From contig JAEXCG010000029.1 in the NCBI GenBank assembly GCA_023402355.1, positions 1 to 9,306 on the forward strand: DNA of 9,306 bases. Direction: 5' to 3'. Source of the DNA: Bacillota bacterium (GTDB lineage: Bacteria; Bacillota; Clostridia; Christensenellales; Aristaeellaceae). A program made the translations under genes and the position numbers. Under the pieces are notes generated by a model, which worked only from the letters and a program-made list of their open reading frames with translations, made no database searches and was not told the DNA's origin. Below, piece by piece: positions 1 to 7,646 of the stretch; position 1 is the stretch's first letter; the number at the start of each line of letters is the position of its first letter.

Positions 1-543
1 CTTCAGCATCGCCGCCGAGGCGCTCTGCGAGACGACCTGCCCCCGATACAGCCCGGCGAGCAGCCGCCCCATATCGCGCGCGCTCACCGTGTTTTCGACG
101 CCCTTCGCGGAAGCCTCCGCGTCGAAAAGCCTGCGGCGAAGGCAGGTCTGCGTAAGGCCGAGCGCCTCGGCCGTCCGGTTGACGTTTTCCATGCCCAGCC
201 TGTCGATCAAAAGATTCGTCGCGGTGTTGTCGCTCAGGATGATCATCAGCGTCACTAGGTCCATGAGCGTCACCGCGAGGCCGTCGTGCATGTAGCTGAT
301 CGCGCCGCAGGAGGGCATCTTCTGCTCGCCTGTGACGACAAACCGCTCGTCGGGGTTCGCCTCCCCCGTCTCCATCTGCCGCATCGCCTCGGCCAGAATC
401 GGCAGCTTGATGAGGCTCGCCGCCACCAGCGGACGCTCCGCCTCGAATGTCTCCACCGCGCCCGTAACCAGGTCCTCGTAATAGTACGAAATGCTGCCCG
501 GAAGCGCGCGCAGCGCCTCTTGGATCTCCAAAATCGTTCGCAT
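1..543 (-). CDS. Class A beta-lactamase-like serine hydrolase, N-terminal part (cut by window edge)
   Basis: The reading frame is open for 181 codons from an ATG at 543 to the left edge. The SxxK motif reads SLIK at residues 43-46 (Ser43 nucleophile, Lys46) and the SDN motif is at 104-106, followed by TATNLLIDRLG, the usual order in class A beta-lactamases and related DD-peptidase-like hydrolases. Glu143 in DAEAS sits where relatives carry a DFEA-type segment and could be the general base. The KTG motif would lie beyond the edge. GAGGAAAGG directly before the ATG decides the start. There is no signal peptide: residues 1-20 are MRTILEIQEALRALPGSISY. Many clostridial relatives annotated only as serine hydrolase share this build, so a role in antibiotic resistance is not supported. 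It is transcribed divergently from the deacetylase gene at 604. Family assignment is firm, substrate unknown. Confidence 0.9.
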   Translation of the reverse strand, partial: MRTILEIQEALRALPGSISYYYEDLVTGAVETFEAERPLVAASLIKLPILAEAMRQMETGEANPDERFVVTGEQKMPSCGAISYMHDGLAVTLMDLVTLMIILSDNTATNLLIDRLGMENVNRTAEALGLTQTCLRRRLFDAEASAKGVENTVSARDMGRLLAGLYRGQVVSQSASAAMLK

Positions 544-603
544 CCTTTCCTCTGGTGCATGCGCCCCCGCCGCGCGGCATAGCGTTTAGCGGAGGCGATT
601 TCA
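544..603. promoter_or_regulatory. Divergent gap with two ribosome binding sites
   Basis: These 60 bases separate the divergent starts of the serine hydrolase and the deacetylase. The minus-strand RBS is GAGGAAAGG (544-552). The plus-strand RBS is GGAGG (591-595), eight bases before a TTG. The rest is very GC-rich, and I see no convincing -10 or -35 on either strand. Any shared promoter would have to be non-consensus or lie inside one of the genes. Confidence 0.5.
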
Positions 604-1476
604 TTGCTCGTCGCTTTTTACAGGCGCCATTGGCAGGCGCTGTGCGCCGCATGGGCGCTCGCGCTCGTCCTTCTTCTTTTCCTGCCGTCGGGCGCGGAAC
701 CCGTGGATTCCTCCAACGTCTCGCAGGAAGCCGTGCGGCTGCCCATCGTCATGTATCACGGGGTACAGAAGGGGTCCAAGCATGTGGGCCCCTATGTCGT
801 CTCCGTCGCGCAGCTCGAGTCCGACTTCGCCGCCTATCAGGCGGCAGGCTATGAAACGGTGGTCGTATCCGACCTGGTGGACTACGTGCGCTTTGGCACC
901 AAACTGCCGCCCAAGCCTTTGATGATTACGTTTGACGACGGTCAGCTCGCGGTGCTCGCCTACGCGCTGCCGCTGCTCAAGCAGTACGGGCTTCGCGCCG
1001 TGGTCTCCGTCGTCGGGGCGTACGCCGACATGGCGGAGGCGCAGAGCGACCCCAATCCCCAATACGCCTATTTGACCTGGCAGGACATCCGTACGCTCGC
1101 CGATTCCGGCTTCGTCGAGATCCAGAATCACTCGTACGACATGCACGCGCTCTCCGCCCGCAAGGGCAGCGGCCGAAAGCAGGGCGAGACCGCCGCGCAA
1201 TACGAAGCGGCCTTTCGGGGGGATCTGACGCGGATGCAGGAGCAGCTGCTCGGCCGCGCCGGCGTCACCGCCACCGCGTTCGCTTATCCCTTCGGCCTCA
1301 TATCGGAGCAGGCGCCCGCGCTCCTGCGCGGCATGGGCTTTGAAGCCGCCCTGTCCTGCGAAGAGCGCGTCAACCGCGTAACGCGCGATCCGGATTCCCT
1401 CTATCATCTGGGACGCTTTAACCGCTCGGGCCTGCTTACGACGGTTTCCTTCCTGCGCAGGCTCTCAACAGATTAG
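604..1476 (+). CDS. Membrane-anchored polysaccharide deacetylase (NodB/CE4 family)
   Basis: This 290-residue protein should remove N- or O-acetyl groups from a surface polysaccharide or peptidoglycan by metal-dependent hydrolysis outside the membrane. Residues 11-30 form a single hydrophobic segment after RRHW, an uncleaved anchor or signal peptide. LPIVMYHGV (47-55) is the typical first strand. Motif 1 is TFDDG (109-113), with Asp111 the likely base and Asp112 a metal ligand. Motif 2 is HSYDMH (176-181), nearer to the H-T/S-Y-D-x-H pattern of PgaB/IcaB-like and clostridial deacetylases than to HTxxH. Motif 3 is AYPFG (227-231). TTG is chosen as start because GGAGG lies eight bases upstream and the frame closes at a TAG at 580-582; ATT at 598 is the only other codon worth noting. 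It is the only plus-strand gene, followed by a hairpin terminator. Fold and chemistry are well supported, the substrate is not. Confidence 0.93.
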   Translation: MLVAFYRRHWQALCAAWALALVLLLFLPSGAEPVDSSNVSQEAVRLPIVMYHGVQKGSKHVGPYVVSVAQLESDFAAYQAAGYETVVVSDLVDYVRFGTKLPPKPLMITFDDGQLAVLAYALPLLKQYGLRAVVSVVGAYADMAEAQSDPNPQYAYLTWQDIRTLADSGFVEIQNHSYDMHALSARKGSGRKQGETAAQYEAAFRGDLTRMQEQLLGRAGVTATAFAYPFGLISEQAPALLRGMGFEAALSCEERVNRVTRDPDSLYHLGRFNRSGLLTTVSFLRRLSTD

Positions 1477-1482
1477 ACGAAA

Positions 1483-1518
1483 TCGGGCGCACAATGTCTG
1501 CCGTGCGCCCGAAATTTT
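1483..1518. terminator. Bidirectional intrinsic terminator between convergent genes
   Basis: A perfect 10-bp inverted repeat, TCGGGCGCAC (1483-1492) and GTGCGCCCGA (1503-1512), encloses a 10-base loop. On the plus strand it is followed by AATTTT, which suits the deacetylase gene ending at 1476. On the minus strand it is followed by TTTCGTCT, a poorer tract, starting four bases after the peptidase stop codon. The plus-strand T-tract overlaps the minus-strand stop codon (1517-1519). Confidence 0.8.
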
Positions 1519-2422
1519 AGCGTGCGATCGCCATGCGCCTCGGCATGCGCGCTATCGCCGCCAGCCGCCCCTGCGTGCTCAGCGAGAGCCGGTTTTGAAG
1601 CCATTCCAGCAGGTTCTCGTCCTCGCCCGCATCGTTTCCCGCATCCTCCGCGCCCGGCGTCTGCCCGCCCGCCTTGGGGTAGTCGACGAGCTTGATGTCG
1701 TCGAGCCTAAACGTGTCGTACAGGTCGTCCAGCGCCTGCTCGTAGGAAAGCACCTCGTCGATGAGGCCGTACTGCCTCGCCATGCGGGCCGTGAAAATCC
1801 GGCCGTCGGAAAACGCGAGCACCTGCTCCTTCGTGAGGCCTCTCGACGCACAGATGATCTCTACGAAGATGTCGAACGACTCGTCCACCATGTCCTGCAG
1901 GAAAGCGCGCTGCTCCTCCGTCAGCTCAGGCCAGCCGAAGTCCTTGTTCTTGCCGGAGGTGACGGCGTATTCCGCAATTCCGAGCTTCTCGTAGAGCCCG
2001 GCCTCGCTCGTCAGCGAAAAGATCACGCCGATGGAGCCTAGTTCGCTCATGCGCGCGGCCGCGATCCGGTCCGCCGCCATCGCGACGTACATGCCGCCCG
2101 ACAGCGCCTGCTGCGCCGCGAAAGCGTACACGGGCCTGCCCGTGTATTCCTTGTACTGCATCAGCTTCGTATACAGCTCGTCCACCTCGTACATGCTGCC
2201 GCCCGGCGTGTTCAGATAGAGGAAGACCGCCCGGTTCGCCGGGTCGTCGATCAAATCGTCCAGCGCGTCGAGCACGCCCGCATGGTCGTAGTAGTAGCTG
2301 TAATCCGAAATCGTGTCGTCGATGACGATCTGCGCGACGTAAGGCGACCGCTCCGCAAGCGCGCTGCCGACGCAGCACAGGGCGAGGCAGCAGGCCAAAA
2401 TGACCGCGATTTTCTTCTTCAT
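1517..2422 (-). CDS. sppA: SppA-like signal peptide peptidase (S49 family)
   Basis: A 301-residue exported serine protease with the ClpP/crotonase-like S49 fold; family members degrade leftover signal peptides and other membrane peptides with a Ser/Lys dyad. Residues 1-23 are a signal peptide (MKKK, hydrophobic core, ALA before Glu24). NTPGGS (71-76) forms the oxyanion-side turn. ALSGGMYVAMAADRI holds the nucleophile Ser108, and GSIGV (129-133) follows. The Lys is in SGKNKD: Lys160 is 52 residues after Ser108, the same interval as Ser147-Lys199 reported for Bacillus subtilis SppA. DGRIFTARMARQYGLID (206-222) is the family's C-terminal signature. An acidic linker (about 252-270) and an Arg/Met-rich tail finish the protein. 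The start lies three bases after the GNAT stop codon, with GGGAG inside the end of that gene, so translation is likely coupled. It is the last gene of a three-gene unit. Confidence 0.88.
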   Translation of the reverse strand: MKKKIAVILACCLALCCVGSALAERSPYVAQIVIDDTISDYSYYYDHAGVLDALDDLIDDPANRAVFLYLNTPGGSMYEVDELYTKLMQYKEYTGRPVYAFAAQQALSGGMYVAMAADRIAAARMSELGSIGVIFSLTSEAGLYEKLGIAEYAVTSGKNKDFGWPELTEEQRAFLQDMVDESFDIFVEIICASRGLTKEQVLAFSDGRIFTARMARQYGLIDEVLSYEQALDDLYDTFRLDDIKLVDYPKAGGQTPGAEDAGNDAGEDENLLEWLQNRLSLSTQGRLAAIARMPRRMAIAR

Positions 2423-2425
2423 CCG

Positions 2426-3154
2426 TTAACGCTCCCTTTCCTTCACCATCCAGGTCACCACAGGCGCCGAGATCGTAAAACCCAGCTTTTTTTGAAGGCG
2501 CAGCGACGCCTCGTTCCCCTCCACCACCTGACAGTACGGCCGTTCCCCGGCATTGCGCGCCCGGAGGATCGCGCCGCGCTCCAGCGCATAGGCGATGCCG
2601 CGCCTTCGATACGCCGGCAGCACCTCCAGCATGCCGACCGCGCCTTCGTCGTGCTCCCCGATAAAGCCGGCGATCTCGTTCCCGCAAAAGGCGCCGATCA
2701 TCACCCCGGCGCGGATGCGCTCCAGCACGTACTCCGCCCCGTCCAGGCTGTGGTAATGCGTGGCTACGAACGCCGCGTGCCGCTCGTCCAGCGGCTGAAG
2801 CCGGAAATTTAACGCTTCATCCTCCGGCGGGGGCAAAGCCGTTTGCAGGTATGCGGCGTTATGGTAGCGGAGCGTTCCTTGCAAGCCTCTTCGCTGCGCC
2901 GCGAGCAGCGCGTGCGTCTCGTGGACCACCAAATTTCGCACCGCCACGTCTTCGAGCAGCCGCTCCGCCGCCGCCTCGCTCTCGGAGCAGAGCATGTGCA
3001 CGTCCGCCTGCGCGTTGTAAATCAGCGCGCCCCGCGCGTCCGCGCGAAGGCAGACCGCCGTCTGACGCCGCAGGCCCTCCAGCATGTCTATGTACAGCGC
3101 CGGCTCCCGGGTGAGGAGCGGCGTAAGTCCCTCTATATGCTCCAATCGGCTCAC
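2426..3154 (-). CDS. GNAT family N-acetyltransferase
   Basis: A 242-residue cytoplasmic protein whose C-terminal half (about 116-240) is a GCN5-type acetyltransferase using acetyl-CoA. GMLEVLP (174-180) is strand beta4, RRRGIA (183-188) the pyrophosphate-binding loop, and CQVVEGNEASLRLQKKLGF the beta5/alpha4 region with the usual N-x-x-S and KLGF elements. Residues 1-115 form an extra N-terminal domain I do not recognise, possibly a degenerate GNAT repeat. The start is a GTG whose last two bases and the next A make the stop codon of the upstream membrane protein (GTGA overlap, 3151-3154). No Shine-Dalgarno precedes it because that stretch is pyrimidine-rich, so reinitiation is likely. The first in-frame ATG is codon 24. 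The context suggests an envelope role, but the acceptor cannot be told. Confidence 0.87.
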   Translation of the reverse strand: MSRLEHIEGLTPLLTREPALYIDMLEGLRRQTAVCLRADARGALIYNAQADVHMLCSESEAAAERLLEDVAVRNLVVHETHALLAAQRRGLQGTLRYHNAAYLQTALPPPEDEALNFRLQPLDERHAAFVATHYHSLDGAEYVLERIRAGVMIGAFCGNEIAGFIGEHDEGAVGMLEVLPAYRRRGIAYALERGAILRARNAGERPYCQVVEGNEASLRLQKKLGFTISAPVVTWMVKERER

Positions 3155-4656
3155 CCCATGAAAAAGAAGAACAGGAAAGTGCGGTTGATGTGAATGGAGA
3201 GCGTCATCGCGCTGAGCATCAGCGCCACCCGCCCAAGCTGCGCCGCCAGCGCGGTGCTCCCGGTGAGCTGCACGCCCGCGAGCGTGTTGCGCTTCATCGA
3301 CAGGACGATCCAGGCGATCAAAAGCACGAAGCCCACGATACCGAAGCTGTACAGCGCGTCCAGCCAGCTATTGTGCGTGTAATTTCGCTGCTGCACGTTC
3401 ACCTGATAGGTCATCACCGCGTCCGGACCGGCCCCAAAGGCCTTTTGCCAGGGCGCGAGCGCCGCAAAGTCGTTCAGCTTCATGCGCGCAAGGCCATACC
3501 GCCCGGAGGTCAGCTCGTCCAGGTCCCCGCTGGCGATGCGTTCAAAGGCCTCCCGAATGCGCGTAAGCAACGCGTTTTGCTGAACGGGGTTCGAGAGCGC
3601 CCCCATCTGCTTTTCGACGTCCGCCTCCCGTTCCTCCTCGCTGAGGATCTCGCTGGCCGGCTTTGAAACCGACAGGAAGTCGATTCCGTTGTCGCGCGCG
3701 TAGACGTAGTCGTCGTAGGTCAGCTTATACGCGTGCTCGTGCATGTCCTCCGTGATGATGCCGCGGGCGAAGTAATCCATGCCCTTCAGCGATACGAAGC
3801 CTGAGAACAGCGCGACGACCGCCAGCGCCACCGGCAGCGCGCGGCCGATCCGGACCAGCACCCTGCGCATCCCCCTGCGCATGCGGATCAGCATGAAGAG
3901 GGAGGCGAGCGCAAAGCACAGCATGCCGGTCATCGAGAAGGTGGAAACCAGCGCGCCGCCCATCACGCCCAGGACGATCATGTCCACCACGGGCTGCTCC
4001 CAGTCCAGCGCCATCCAGATCAGTATCGACGCGCTGAGAAACGCCGCCATGAAGTTCGGTTCAAACGTCCCCATAAAGCGGGCGTAGCTGCTTGTGAAGT
4101 CCTCGAGTAGCAGCGTCACGAAGCGCTGCTGCGTAAACCCGACCGCAATCGCCGCCAGCGCGCCGTAGGTATAGGTGCGAAGCATGCCGCGCACGACCGA
4201 GGGCGCGTCCGCCCGCGCGCGCAGTACGATGCGCACGAGCCAGAACAGCCCCATGTTGAGGCCAAAGCTCAGCATTTCGCCCGTAAGCCCATGGGATAGA
4301 TAGCCGACCCCGCAGGCGACCGCGACGAACGCCGCGAGGGCGACGTCGCTCTTTTGAATCCACAGGCGCTTGCGAAAAAAGGTGACGATCAGGCGCACGC
4401 CCAGCGCGAGCTGCATGACGCGCACGATCGATCCGCCGAGCGGGGCAAAGGGCATGACCTCGTCCATCCAGAAGAGGAAGACGTAGCCGTACAGCACCGC
4501 CGGCAGGTCGCACAGCGCGCAGACCGCGACGATGGCGGCGGCCGCAAGGTAGCTCACCGCGGTGTGAATCGGGTAGCAGAGCGCTAAAACCGTCAGCGTC
4601 GGCAGCAGCACGCGCTTCATCGAAAGCGCCGCCCTTACCCTTTTATATCCATCCAT
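3151..4656 (-). CDS. O-antigen polymerase/ligase-like membrane protein (Wzy_C type)
   Basis: A polytopic membrane protein of 501 residues with many hydrophobic helices, a large hydrophilic extracytoplasmic loop at about residues 293-430, and closing helices. The loop carries the order expected of the Wzy_C/O-antigen ligase family: SGRYGLAR, FGAGPD, then THNSWLDALYSFGIVG. Family members polymerise lipid-linked glycan repeats or attach glycans to an acceptor on the outer face of the membrane. In a Gram-positive cell this suggests exopolysaccharide, capsule or wall-glycan assembly rather than lipopolysaccharide. I place the start at the ATG at 4656, preceded by AAAGGA with eight bases between. 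The frame can be extended to an ATG at 4767, but that codon lies within the terminator hairpin of the sigma factor gene and upstream of the likely promoter. Its stop overlaps the GNAT start. Family fair to good, exact reaction unknown. Confidence 0.85.
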   Translation of the reverse strand: MDGYKRVRAALSMKRVLLPTLTVLALCYPIHTAVSYLAAAAIVAVCALCDLPAVLYGYVFLFWMDEVMPFAPLGGSIVRVMQLALGVRLIVTFFRKRLWIQKSDVALAAFVAVACGVGYLSHGLTGEMLSFGLNMGLFWLVRIVLRARADAPSVVRGMLRTYTYGALAAIAVGFTQQRFVTLLLEDFTSSYARFMGTFEPNFMAAFLSASILIWMALDWEQPVVDMIVLGVMGGALVSTFSMTGMLCFALASLFMLIRMRRGMRRVLVRIGRALPVALAVVALFSGFVSLKGMDYFARGIITEDMHEHAYKLTYDDYVYARDNGIDFLSVSKPASEILSEEEREADVEKQMGALSNPVQQNALLTRIREAFERIASGDLDELTSGRYGLARMKLNDFAALAPWQKAFGAGPDAVMTYQVNVQQRNYTHNSWLDALYSFGIVGFVLLIAWIVLSMKRNTLAGVQLTGSTALAAQLGRVALMLSAMTLSIHINRTFLFFFFMG

Positions 4657-4726
4657 TCCTCTGTTCCTTTCTTCCGCTGTTCTTCGAGAAAGCCGTCTTA
4701 TCTTCACGGGAACACGCAATGGTTTT

Positions 4727-4755
4727 ATCTTACCATCCTCCGTATAAAAAATCAA
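4727..4755 (-). promoter_or_regulatory. Putative sigma-A promoter of the polymerase-GNAT-sppA unit
   Basis: On the minus strand TTGATT (4750-4755) and TAAGAT (4727-4732) are spaced by 17 bases, each matching the sigma-A consensus at four of six positions. The -35 is made from the T-tract of the preceding sigma factor terminator. A start near 4720 would leave a leader of roughly 60 bases before the ATG at 4656. This is the best candidate in the gap but is unproven. Confidence 0.45.
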
Positions 4756-4776
4756 GGAGCGGCGCATGGCCGCTCC
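4745..4776 (-). terminator. Intrinsic terminator of the sigma factor gene
   Basis: On the minus strand a perfect 8-bp stem, GGAGCGGC and GCCGCTCC (4769-4776 and 4756-4763), with a five-base loop is followed by TTGATTTTTTA. It begins nine bases after the rpoD stop codon. It separates the sigma factor from the downstream polymerase unit. Confidence 0.85.
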
Positions 4777-4785
4777 CCGACAGCT

Positions 4786-5873
<1,088 letters not shown>

Positions 5874-5874
<1 letters not shown>

Positions 5875-5963
5875 TACGTCACTTCCTCTTTCTCATCCGC
5901 CGGTCCCCGCAGTCCCCCAAGGGACGCAGGGAATCTATCCGCGGCCGCTTTCCGCGTCTTCAT
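5874..5963 (-). other. Possible 29-codon upstream ORF coupled to rpoD
   Basis: An ATG at 5963 on the minus strand opens a 29-codon frame beginning MKTRKAAADRF and ending EKEEVT. Its TAA shares one base with the rpoD ATG (TAATG). AAAGGA stands three bases before the ATG, which is close for a ribosome binding site. The peptide is charged and matches no family I know. It could be a leader peptide that couples translation, or chance. The frame also contains the 5904-5932 hairpin. Confidence 0.25.
5904..5932 (-). promoter_or_regulatory. Stem-loop in the rpoD leader
   Basis: GTCCC (5912-5916) pairs with GGGAC (5921-5925) around a four-base loop. The stem continues through GC/GC with one bulged base (5911), then past a C-A mismatch into TCCC/GGGA. 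The hairpin ends about 30 bases before the rpoD ATG. No T-run follows, so it is not a classical terminator. It may affect message stability or translation. Confidence 0.4.
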
Positions 5964-6152
5964 AAATCCTTTAAACTAGCCATTCGTTTTTCAACACGAT
6001 TCGCGCTTTTTCCTGCCCTGAAAACAAAAAAATAAAAATAAAGCTGCTTCCCACGTCATTTTTTGCGTTTGTCCTAAAAATATGAGCTATGGCTTAGCCG
6101 AATGCCCGGTAGAATTAAACCTTCGCGAAATACGCACCCCTTGGCCTTTCAC
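5964..6152. other. AT-rich intergenic stretch between flippase and rpoD
   Basis: These 189 bases hold no gene and are much richer in A and T than their surroundings, including runs such as AAAACAAAAAAATAAAAATAAA. The rpoD promoter probably lies here. TTGAAA at 5990-5995 on the minus strand could be a -35, but no good -10 follows at 16-18 bases. A weak hairpin (GGCTA/TAGCT, five pairs including one G-U, 6085-6099) followed by CATATTTTT could end flippase transcription, though the stem is short. No RNA family is recognisable. Confidence 0.5.
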
Positions 6153-7523
6153 TCAGCGACGCAGTTTTCCCTTGAGCGCGCTCCAAACGCTGCCGATGAG
6201 CGCGCGGTTGGCCGCGAGGGCCACGCCGCCATTGATGAAAAGGCTCGTCACAATCGCCGTCCACCCCCAACGCATACAGGCCATTCCGCTTGCCGCAAAG
6301 AGCACGCTTTGCAGCACAGGGACAGGAAAACGAAGCGAAAAACGGGCAATCTTTCGGGCGATCCAGTAGCGCAGCCCGAACATGACCGTCGCACCGACCA
6401 GTTGTGCGACCGCGACGCCGGTCATTCCCCAACTTGCTATTAGGAAATTCGACAAAAGAATCGTCGTCCCTGCTCCGACCAGCGATGTAATGAGGGAATA
6501 TTGTGTTTTTCCCTGCATACAGAAGCAGCCTTCCACGTTGTTTGCCATCGCCATCATTACGGCATAGCCGATGAGCCAGAACGTGATCTCCTGCGACTGT
6601 GCATAGGCCGTCGCGGCGATGACCCTGTAAAATGCGGCCAGGCAGGGCGCCATCAGCATGAGCATCGCGGTAAAGACGCAAAACACCTGCGTGCTTTTTT
6701 CCGACAGATACCCGCCGACCCGTTCTTCCTCCGTGCGGGAACGCACGAATACCTCCTCCGTAAGCGCCATCGTGACGACGGAGCCCAAAATCGTGACCAG
6801 ATTGCTGAACTTGTTGGAAAAGGCGTAAAGTCCCGCCATCTCGGCGCCCAGCTCCGTGCGCACGAGCATGCGCCCAAAGCCGGAGATGAACCAGGCGGAT
6901 ATTTCCCCCGCGATGAGGGGAACGCAGTAGATCGCCATGCGCTTGAATAAGGTCTTGGAAAAAGCTGCGCCGCGCGTCTTGCGGATGATTTGAAGACGCA
7001 GTTCCACGATCAGGAAGGAACACACGTTGCTCAGGATGGAGGCCGTAAACAGCGCGTCCAAACCTCGGTTTAAGAAGAAGATCAGAATAAAGTTGAGGGA
7101 TAGGTTCACGCTGGTGCCCAGCACGCTCGCAATGACGAACGTGTTGTTTTCTTCAAGTCCGCGCGCCATGTGCAGCCAGGTATGTGCCATGCCGAACGTG
7201 ACGATCATCAGCACCTGCGCATGGATATAGGGAATTCTGAACACGCCCAGATAGTGCAGCGAATAGAGCAGCAGAGCGCCCACAAGGCTCATGACGAGCG
7301 TAAAGCGAACCGTGATCGCCGCGGTATGCTCGCGCTCCGCTTCCGTCTTGCGCATGAGCATAAAGCGAAGCGCTCCATTCCAGATGGTCATGTACAGAAT
7401 GGGGACGATGATATTTTGCAGCGTCTGGGCGAAGTCGTAATCTCCCAGGTCGCCCGCTGCGATCTTAAAGGCGTACAAGGGAACCAGAAGCGTCGAAAGA
7501 ATCCGCGTGGACAAGTTCCCCAA
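6153..7523 (-). CDS. Polysaccharide flippase (Wzx/MATE-like, MOP superfamily)
   Basis: A membrane protein of at least 456 residues with about 12 or more hydrophobic helices and almost no hydrophilic domain. Family members move lipid-linked oligosaccharides from the inner to the outer face of the membrane. Recognisable stretches are GDYDFAQTLQNIIVPI (27-42) with a following RFML, RMAIYCVPLIAGEISAW (195-211) and GLYAFSNKFSNLVTIL (231-246), the usual second-half signature. The first ordinary start codon is TTG at 7523, used for these coordinates, but it has no good ribosome binding site and cuts into the first helix. The frame continues upstream (KKANKEGLSHRLGLYF), resembling normal N-termini of this family, to an ATC at 7572-7574 sitting four bases after AAGGAGGAGGAG; translation from there would give 473 residues. 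Whether it works with the O-antigen polymerase-like protein across rpoD is inference. Confidence 0.88.
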   Translation of the reverse strand: MGNLSTRILSTLLVPLYAFKIAAGDLGDYDFAQTLQNIIVPILYMTIWNGALRFMLMRKTEAEREHTAAITVRFTLVMSLVGALLLYSLHYLGVFRIPYIHAQVLMIVTFGMAHTWLHMARGLEENNTFVIASVLGTSVNLSLNFILIFFLNRGLDALFTASILSNVCSFLIVELRLQIIRKTRGAAFSKTLFKRMAIYCVPLIAGEISAWFISGFGRMLVRTELGAEMAGLYAFSNKFSNLVTILGSVVTMALTEEVFVRSRTEEERVGGYLSEKSTQVFCVFTAMLMLMAPCLAAFYRVIAATAYAQSQEITFWLIGYAVMMAMANNVEGCFCMQGKTQYSLITSLVGAGTTILLSNFLIASWGMTGVAVAQLVGATVMFGLRYWIARKIARFSLRFPVPVLQSVLFAASGMACMRWGWTAIVTSLFINGGVALAANRALIGSVWSALKGKLRR

Positions 7524-7571
7524 AAAATACAGGCCCAGCCGATGGGACAGGCCCTCCTTATTTGCCTTCTT

Positions 7572-7590
7572 GATCGTTCTCCTCCTCCTT
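7572..7590 (-). promoter_or_regulatory. Strong ribosome binding site facing an ATC codon
   Basis: The minus strand reads AAGGAGGAGGAG (7579-7590), AACG, then ATC AAG AAG in the flippase frame. Spacing is right for initiation at the ATC. There is no ATG, GTG or TTG in that frame between the previous stop at 7647-7649 and the TTG at 7523. A C at 7572 on the plus strand would turn the ATC into an ordinary ATG. Confidence 0.6.
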
Positions 7591-7600
7591 CTCAGAAAGA

Positions 7601-7633
7601 TCGAAAAGCCCGCCGCACGTTTGTGCGGCGGGC
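7601..7633 (-). terminator. Intrinsic terminator after the foldase gene
   Basis: GCCCGCCGCAC and GTGCGGCGGGC form a perfect 11-bp stem (7608-7618 and 7623-7633) with a four-base loop, followed on the minus strand by TTTTCGATCTTTCT. It starts 13 bases after the foldase stop codon. The T-tract is interrupted, so some read-through into the flippase is plausible. Only about ten bases separate it from the flippase ribosome binding site. Confidence 0.88.
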
Positions 7634-7646
7634 CGCGCCGGTCGGT

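Noticed and set aside
601..1407. A 268-codon minus-strand frame opposite the deacetylase
   Set aside because: The plus strand carries all CE4 motifs; the antisense product has no motif and no sensible ribosome binding site.
2350..2422. Lipobox in the SppA-like protein because of the Cys pairs in its signal peptide
   Set aside because: LALCC does not fit L-[ASTVI]-[GAS]-C, and ALA before Glu24 is a normal signal peptidase I site.
1926..2687. A 253-codon minus-strand frame spanning the GNAT/sppA junction
   Set aside because: It is Arg/Gly-rich, in the wrong frame, and overlaps two genes with clear family motifs.
4657..4767. N-terminal extension of the polymerase-like protein to the ATG at 4767
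   Set aside because: The ATG lies in the rpoD terminator hairpin and upstream of the likely promoter, the added residues are basic and not membrane-like, and the ATG at 4656 has a good ribosome binding site.
6085..6099. Flippase terminator
   Set aside because: The stem is only five pairs with one G-U and the T-tract starts three bases later, so it is mentioned only within the intergenic entry.
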